Of a DNA stretch of 64,000 nt, positions 60,151 through 64,000 are shown piece by piece (position 1 is the first letter of the stretch; each line of letters opens with the position of its first letter). The stretch comes from an uncultured Clostridia bacterium (GTDB taxonomy: Bacteria > Bacillota > Clostridia > Oscillospirales > Ruminococcaceae), in NCBI GenBank assembly GCA_945829235.1, contig CALZUA010000010.1, positions 1 through 64,000 of the forward strand, written 5' to 3'. The translations under genes were made by a program, and so were the position numbers. The notes under the pieces were generated by a model. That model saw nothing but the letters and a program-made list of their open reading frames with translations, ran no database searches and had not been told where the DNA came from.

Positions 60151-61086
60151 TTAACCGTTTACAACGATTTTTCCAACCTGCGCCATAATTTCATCGCGCA
60201 TACGGATTGCTTCTCTGCGCGCTGCCTCAGCAAATTCGTGCTCGCTGACTTTCTGTTTCTGATAAGCGCACATAATTCCTCTCGAGCTGTTTACGATGCC
60301 GCCCAAGCCGTTCTTGTCGAACGCGCCCGCGATATCCGCGGCAGTCGCTCCCTGAGCACCATATCCGGGGATAAGGAAAAACGTTTTCGGCAAAAGCGCG
60401 CGCAAGGTCTTTATCTGCTCGGGATATGTAGCTCCGACAACCGCTCCCACACCGCTGTAACCGTACACTCCCGGAAGCTCCTCGCCCCACTTTTCGCACA
60501 TTTTTCCCATAACCTCGTACACGGGCTCGCCGTCAATCAGCCTGTCCTGAAGCTCGCCGCTCGATGGATTTGACGTTTTTACAAGCACGAAAATGCCCTT
60601 GTCATTCTCCGAGCAAATCTTCAAAAGCGGTTTAATTCCGTCACTTCCGAGGTAACCGTTCACCGTCAGCGCGTCGCCCAGAAACGGCTCAATCTCGGTT
60701 GAACCAACCTTAACTTTCCCGAGATGCGCCGCCGCATACGCTTCCATTGTCGTGCCGATATCGTTGCGCTTGCCGTCCGTGATGACGTACATTCCCTTTG
60801 AACGCGCGTATTCCTGCGTTTTGTAAAGCGTTTTCATACCCGCCGCGCCGTACATCTCGTAATAAGCCGCCTGCGGCTTTACCGCGGGAACAATGTCGTA
60901 AAGCGCATCGATAAGCCCTTTGTTGAACTCGAGAAGCGCCTTTGCCGCACCTTTGAGCGTTTCGCCGTACTTCTCAAAGCAACGCCTTTTGATGTACTCG
61001 GGGACGTAATCCAGCTTCGGGTCAAGTCCCGCTACGGTGGGGTTTTGCATCTGTTCAATTTTCTCAATCAATCGGTCAAGTGACAT
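60151..61086 (-). CDS. pyrF: Orotidine 5'-phosphate decarboxylase
   Basis: MSLDRLIEKIEQMQNPTVAGLDPKLDYVP...KGMYVITDGKRNDIGTT. Confidence 0.96.
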   Translation of the reverse strand: MSLDRLIEKIEQMQNPTVAGLDPKLDYVPEYIKRRCFEKYGETLKGAAKALLEFNKGLIDALYDIVPAVKPQAAYYEMYGAAGMKTLYKTQEYARSKGMYVITDGKRNDIGTTMEAYAAAHLGKVKVGSTEIEPFLGDALTVNGYLGSDGIKPLLKICSENDKGIFVLVKTSNPSSGELQDRLIDGEPVYEVMGKMCEKWGEELPGVYGYSGVGAVVGATYPEQIKTLRALLPKTFFLIPGYGAQGATAADIAGAFDKNGLGGIVNSSRGIMCAYQKQKVSEHEFAEAARREAIRMRDEIMAQVGKIVVNG

Positions 61087-61098
61087 ATTTTCTTCTCC

Positions 61099-62370
61099 TT
61101 ACTTATCTTCATAGACGATTTTCCCGTCTACAATAGTCTTTTTAACTCTGCCTTTGAGCGTCATTCCCTTGAAGCAGGTGTTGTGGGATTTGCCGTGGAG
61201 CTTCTCGGGAACAACCGTCCACTCCTCGTTCAGGTCAACAATCGCGATATCGGCGGGTTCACCCTCGCTGAAATTGCCGCCCGCGATGTTAAGGATTTTG
61301 CGCGGGTTCACGCACATCATTCTCACTATCTTAGAGAGCGTAAGCTTGCCGGTGTGATAAAGCTGGGTGAGGGTAACCGCAAGCGAGGTTTCCAGCCCGA
61401 CAACACCGTTCGGTGCTTTCTCAAAATCGGCTTTTTCCTCGGGAGAATGGGGCGCGTGGTCGGTTACAATGCAGTCAATCGAGCCATCGCAGACGCCCTC
61501 GGTTATCGCCTCAACATCTTCAGCCGTGCGAAGCGGTGGGTTCATTCGGTAGTCCGCGTCACGCGCGCGAAGCTTTTCATCGGTTAACGTGAAATAGTGC
61601 GGACAGGTTTCCGAGGTTACCATAACTCCGTACCGCGCCGCCATTCTCAACAACAGCATACTAGTTGCCGTAGAAACGTGCGCGATGTGAATAGGCATCT
61701 CCAAGTCACCCGCAAGCACGATTTCCCGCGCTGTCGAGATATCCTCGGAAATGCGGTGCATTCCCTTAACGCCAAGCTCCTTTGAAACCGCGCCGCTGTT
61801 GATAATTCCTCCCGCGACAACATCTTGGTCCTCGCAGTGCGAAATCACTTTCAGTCCCGCGTAGTGCGCCTTGACAAGCGCCTGAGCCATAATTTTCGCG
61901 TTCTTCACGGGCTTTCCGTCATCGGATACCGCCACGCAACCCGCTTTCCTCAGCTCCTCAAAATCGCAAAGCTCATCGCCTTTCAGCCCTTTTGTTATAC
62001 AACCGACAGGGTAAACCTTGACCTTGGACTGCTTCGCTTTATCGAGAATATATTTCACGGTTTCGGCGTTATCCACAACCGGAGTTGTGTTCGGCATACA
62101 AGCAACAGCGGTTACTCCACCCGCAACTGCGGCATCTCCGCCCGTGATGATGTCCTCCTTGTGAGTTTGACCGGGGTCGCGCAGGTGAACGTGCATATCG
62201 CAAATTCCCGGTATAACCGCAAGCCCCGTGCAGTCGATAACCTCGTCCGCATTCTCGTCAATTTTTGGCGCAAGTTTCACGATAACGCCGTCCTCCGCGA
62301 GAATATCCGCCGTTCCCTCAAACCCGTTCGCGCTATCCACAACATACCCTTTTTTCAGCAAAAGCCTCAT
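61099..62370 (-). CDS. pyrC: Dihydroorotase
   Basis: GICDMHVHLRDPGQTHKEDI; SHCEDQDV; CIVTDHAPHSPEEK. Confidence 0.96.
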   Translation of the reverse strand: MRLLLKKGYVVDSANGFEGTADILAEDGVIVKLAPKIDENADEVIDCTGLAVIPGICDMHVHLRDPGQTHKEDIITGGDAAVAGGVTAVACMPNTTPVVDNAETVKYILDKAKQSKVKVYPVGCITKGLKGDELCDFEELRKAGCVAVSDDGKPVKNAKIMAQALVKAHYAGLKVISHCEDQDVVAGGIINSGAVSKELGVKGMHRISEDISTAREIVLAGDLEMPIHIAHVSTATSMLLLRMAARYGVMVTSETCPHYFTLTDEKLRARDADYRMNPPLRTAEDVEAITEGVCDGSIDCIVTDHAPHSPEEKADFEKAPNGVVGLETSLAVTLTQLYHTGKLTLSKIVRMMCVNPRKILNIAGGNFSEGEPADIAIVDLNEEWTVVPEKLHGKSHNTCFKGMTLKGRVKKTIVDGKIVYEDK

Positions 62371-62384
62371 ATTTTCTCCTATCT

Positions 62385-62936
62385 TCAACCCGAAGCGCCG
62401 TCCGCTTCGCATATTACAACCTTGTCCGCTCCGTCAATCTCCTTGACCATAACCCGCACTTTCTCGCTATGAGAAGTCGGCAAGTTTTTCCCGATATAAT
62501 CGGCTCTTATCGGCAGTTCTCGGTGACCTCGATCAATCAGCACGGCAAGCTGTATCACCTTTGGTCTGCCCCGTGACACAAGCGCGTCCATTGCCGCTCT
62601 CGCCGAGCGCCCCGTGAAAATCACGTCATCGATTATCACAACGTGCTTTCCCGTGATGTCAAAATCAATCTTGCTCGCGTCGTCCGCGCCGTGTCTGCGT
62701 TCATCGTCGCGAAACGGCGTTATATCAAGCAGTCCCGTGGGGATTTCCCTGCCCTCGTTTTCGGCAATCTTCGCCGCAATCCGCTTCGCAAGCACCGCGC
62801 CCCGCGAATAAATCCCGATTAAACACAGATTATCCGCGCCCTTACTGCGCTCGATTATCTCAAAGGAAATCCGTGTTATCGCACGCGAAACGGCGTTTTC
62901 ATCAAGAATTTCCGCTTTAACCGCAAGTTCCTCCAC
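62385..62936 (-). CDS. pyrR: PyrR bifunctional regulator/UPRTase (likely GTG start at 62936; ORF track starts 62963)
   Basis: VEELAVKAEILDENAVSRAITRISFEIIERS...HVVIIDDVIFTGRSARAAMDAL; GGGAGG RBS 9 nt upstream of GTG. Confidence 0.93.
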   Translation of the reverse strand: MEELAVKAEILDENAVSRAITRISFEIIERSKGADNLCLIGIYSRGAVLAKRIAAKIAENEGREIPTGLLDITPFRDDERRHGADDASKIDFDITGKHVVIIDDVIFTGRSARAAMDALVSRGRPKVIQLAVLIDRGHRELPIRADYIGKNLPTSHSEKVRVMVKEIDGADKVVICEADGASG

Positions 62937-62963
62937 CCGCGCATTCCTCCCAAAATTTTCCAT

Positions 62964-62986
62964 AAAAAAACCGCGTATAAACGCGG
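62964..62986 (-). terminator. Attenuator terminator upstream of pyrR
   Basis: Minus strand CCGCG-TTTATA-CGCGG-TTTTTTT. Confidence 0.75.
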
Positions 62987-63096
62987 CAAAAGGCTAGATT
63001 TATTCCCAAAACGCGGATTTTCCGCGCGGAATTACCACAAAATCCAAACCTTGTCGGCGTCGCCGCACCGACTTAAAAGCCGCTGATTTCGTATCT

Positions 63097-63606
63097 CTAT
63101 ACATTATAATAGAAAATCGCGGTTTTGTCAAGGGGGAAACCGTTTTTTCGGCAAAATTTTATAAAAAATCTACTTTGCCAAAAGCCACTCTTTCGCGTCC
63201 TCAAGCCCTTTAAAAAGCCTGTCTCAAAGCCATTTCCCGCTAAATCTTTCTTGAATTTACGAACTTTCTGCCTGTCAAGACCGACAAACGCGATTTTCAG
63301 AAAACGTTTCCCGCGCCCGCAAACCGCGGTTTTTACTGCTTCGATGATTTTCTCGGTAACCTCGGTTTCATCAAAAACAAAGCAAACATACGCGTAAGCC
63401 GACGGCTTTGTGAAATGCTCCACGTCACGGCTGAGCTTTTCGAGCACAAGCTCCTCGAAGCCGAAAATCCCGTCAAGGTGCTCAAACCAGATTTCCCCGC
63501 CGTTATACGGGAGCGCGAAGGATTTCTTTTGGTAACCCGCAAGCTCCTTGCCGTTTATCTTTTCGGGCAAAACTCTCACCTCAAATTGAGAAAAACCCGA
63601 GCGCAA
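63097..63606 (-). pseudogene. SpoIIAA-like (STAS) protein with 3'-end frameshift (apparent 1-nt loss in a T run)
   Basis: KIAFVGLDRQKVRKFKKDLAGNGFETGFLKGL...; adding one T at 63212-63216 gives GFFKGLEDAKEWLLAK* ending at 63170. Confidence 0.7.
63103..63131 (-). promoter_or_regulatory. Predicted consensus promoter of the pyr operon
   Basis: Minus strand TTGACA, 17-nt spacer, TATAAT. Confidence 0.85.
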
Positions 63607-63626
63607 AACTCGGGTTTTCGTGTATT

Positions 63627-64000
63627 TTACTGCATAAGCTCCTTAACAAGCGCGTCAAGCTGAGCGTCATTCTCGGGAGCGAGCGCGGATTTCAGCGTAA
63701 CAGTTGTTTCGGTGAACGTGATGTTCTTAGAGTTCTCGAAAAGCTTCTTGATAACCTTTGCCGCGGTCGGTGCCCACGAGCCGTTCTCGATGATGCCGAT
63801 AAGACGGTTCTGATAGTTTCTCTCAACAAGGTGAGCGATGAACTCACGCATTGTCGGGAAAGCGTCCGCGTTGTAGGTTGTCGTGGCAAGAACGAGCTTC
63901 CCGTAGCGGAAAGCGTCCTCGACAGCCTCAGCCCAGTCATCGCGCGCCAAATCCGTTACCGCAACCTTCGGGCAACCCGCTGCTTTCAGCTTCTCCGCAA
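63627..64000 (-). CDS. FprA-family A-type flavoprotein, C-terminal flavodoxin domain (partial, runs off window end)
   Basis: AVEDAFRYGKLVLATTTYNADAFPTMREFIAHLVERNYQNRLIGIIENGSWAPTAAKVIKKLFENSKNI. Confidence 0.82.
   Translation of the reverse strand, partial: AEKLKAAGCPKVAVTDLARDDWAEAVEDAFRYGKLVLATTTYNADAFPTMREFIAHLVERNYQNRLIGIIENGSWAPTAAKVIKKLFENSKNITFTETTVTLKSALAPENDAQLDALVKELMQ

Noticed and set aside
1-64000. CRISPR arrays, tRNA or rRNA genes, prophage structural genes
   Set aside because: No regularly spaced repeats, cloverleaf-like or rRNA sequence, or phage structural genes noticed on reading; absence not proven without tRNAscan/CRISPR software

Overview
64 kb of a Clostridia/Oscillospirales-like chromosome (taxonomy is inference). 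Housekeeping content: the head of a str operon (fusA partial, rpsG, rpsL; minus), rpsO-pnp (minus), a NatAB-like ABC exporter, divergent rpoB-rpoC (plus), polA, nadE, ahcY, a two-component system plus purine nucleoside phosphorylase, a dockerin/transglutaminase protein, fabV, an EAL protein, an amino-acid ABC importer, an acyl-CoA ligase, and a pyrR-pyrC-pyrF-carA-carB-pyrK-pyrD operon running into tcdA-murT-gatD. The main accessory locus is an AT-rich island at about 15.6-21.5 kb between rpoC and a decayed YhgE-like gene. It is bracketed by a ~188-bp imperfect direct repeat, whose left copy carries the last codons of the YhgE-like gene and half of the rpoC terminator. The island holds remnants of a tyrosine recombinase, a SPASM radical-SAM Cys-rich-peptide maturase, a peptide-maturation protein and an ABC exporter, next to an intact-looking subtilisin-like protease and an unassigned ORF. 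I read it as a decaying RiPP/bacteriocin-type island rather than a functional new system. Other points of interest: a MurT partner (GatD-like) that has lost both catalytic residues, a minimal Cu/Zn-SOD-like protein, an EAL protein with a degenerate GGDEF, a 1-nt lesion in a SpoIIAA-like gene that collides with the pyr promoter, an rpsL promoter embedded in the pnp terminator, tandem hairpins between rpsO and pnp, and an Asp-rich RpoB tail. All family names come from reading motifs, with no database search.
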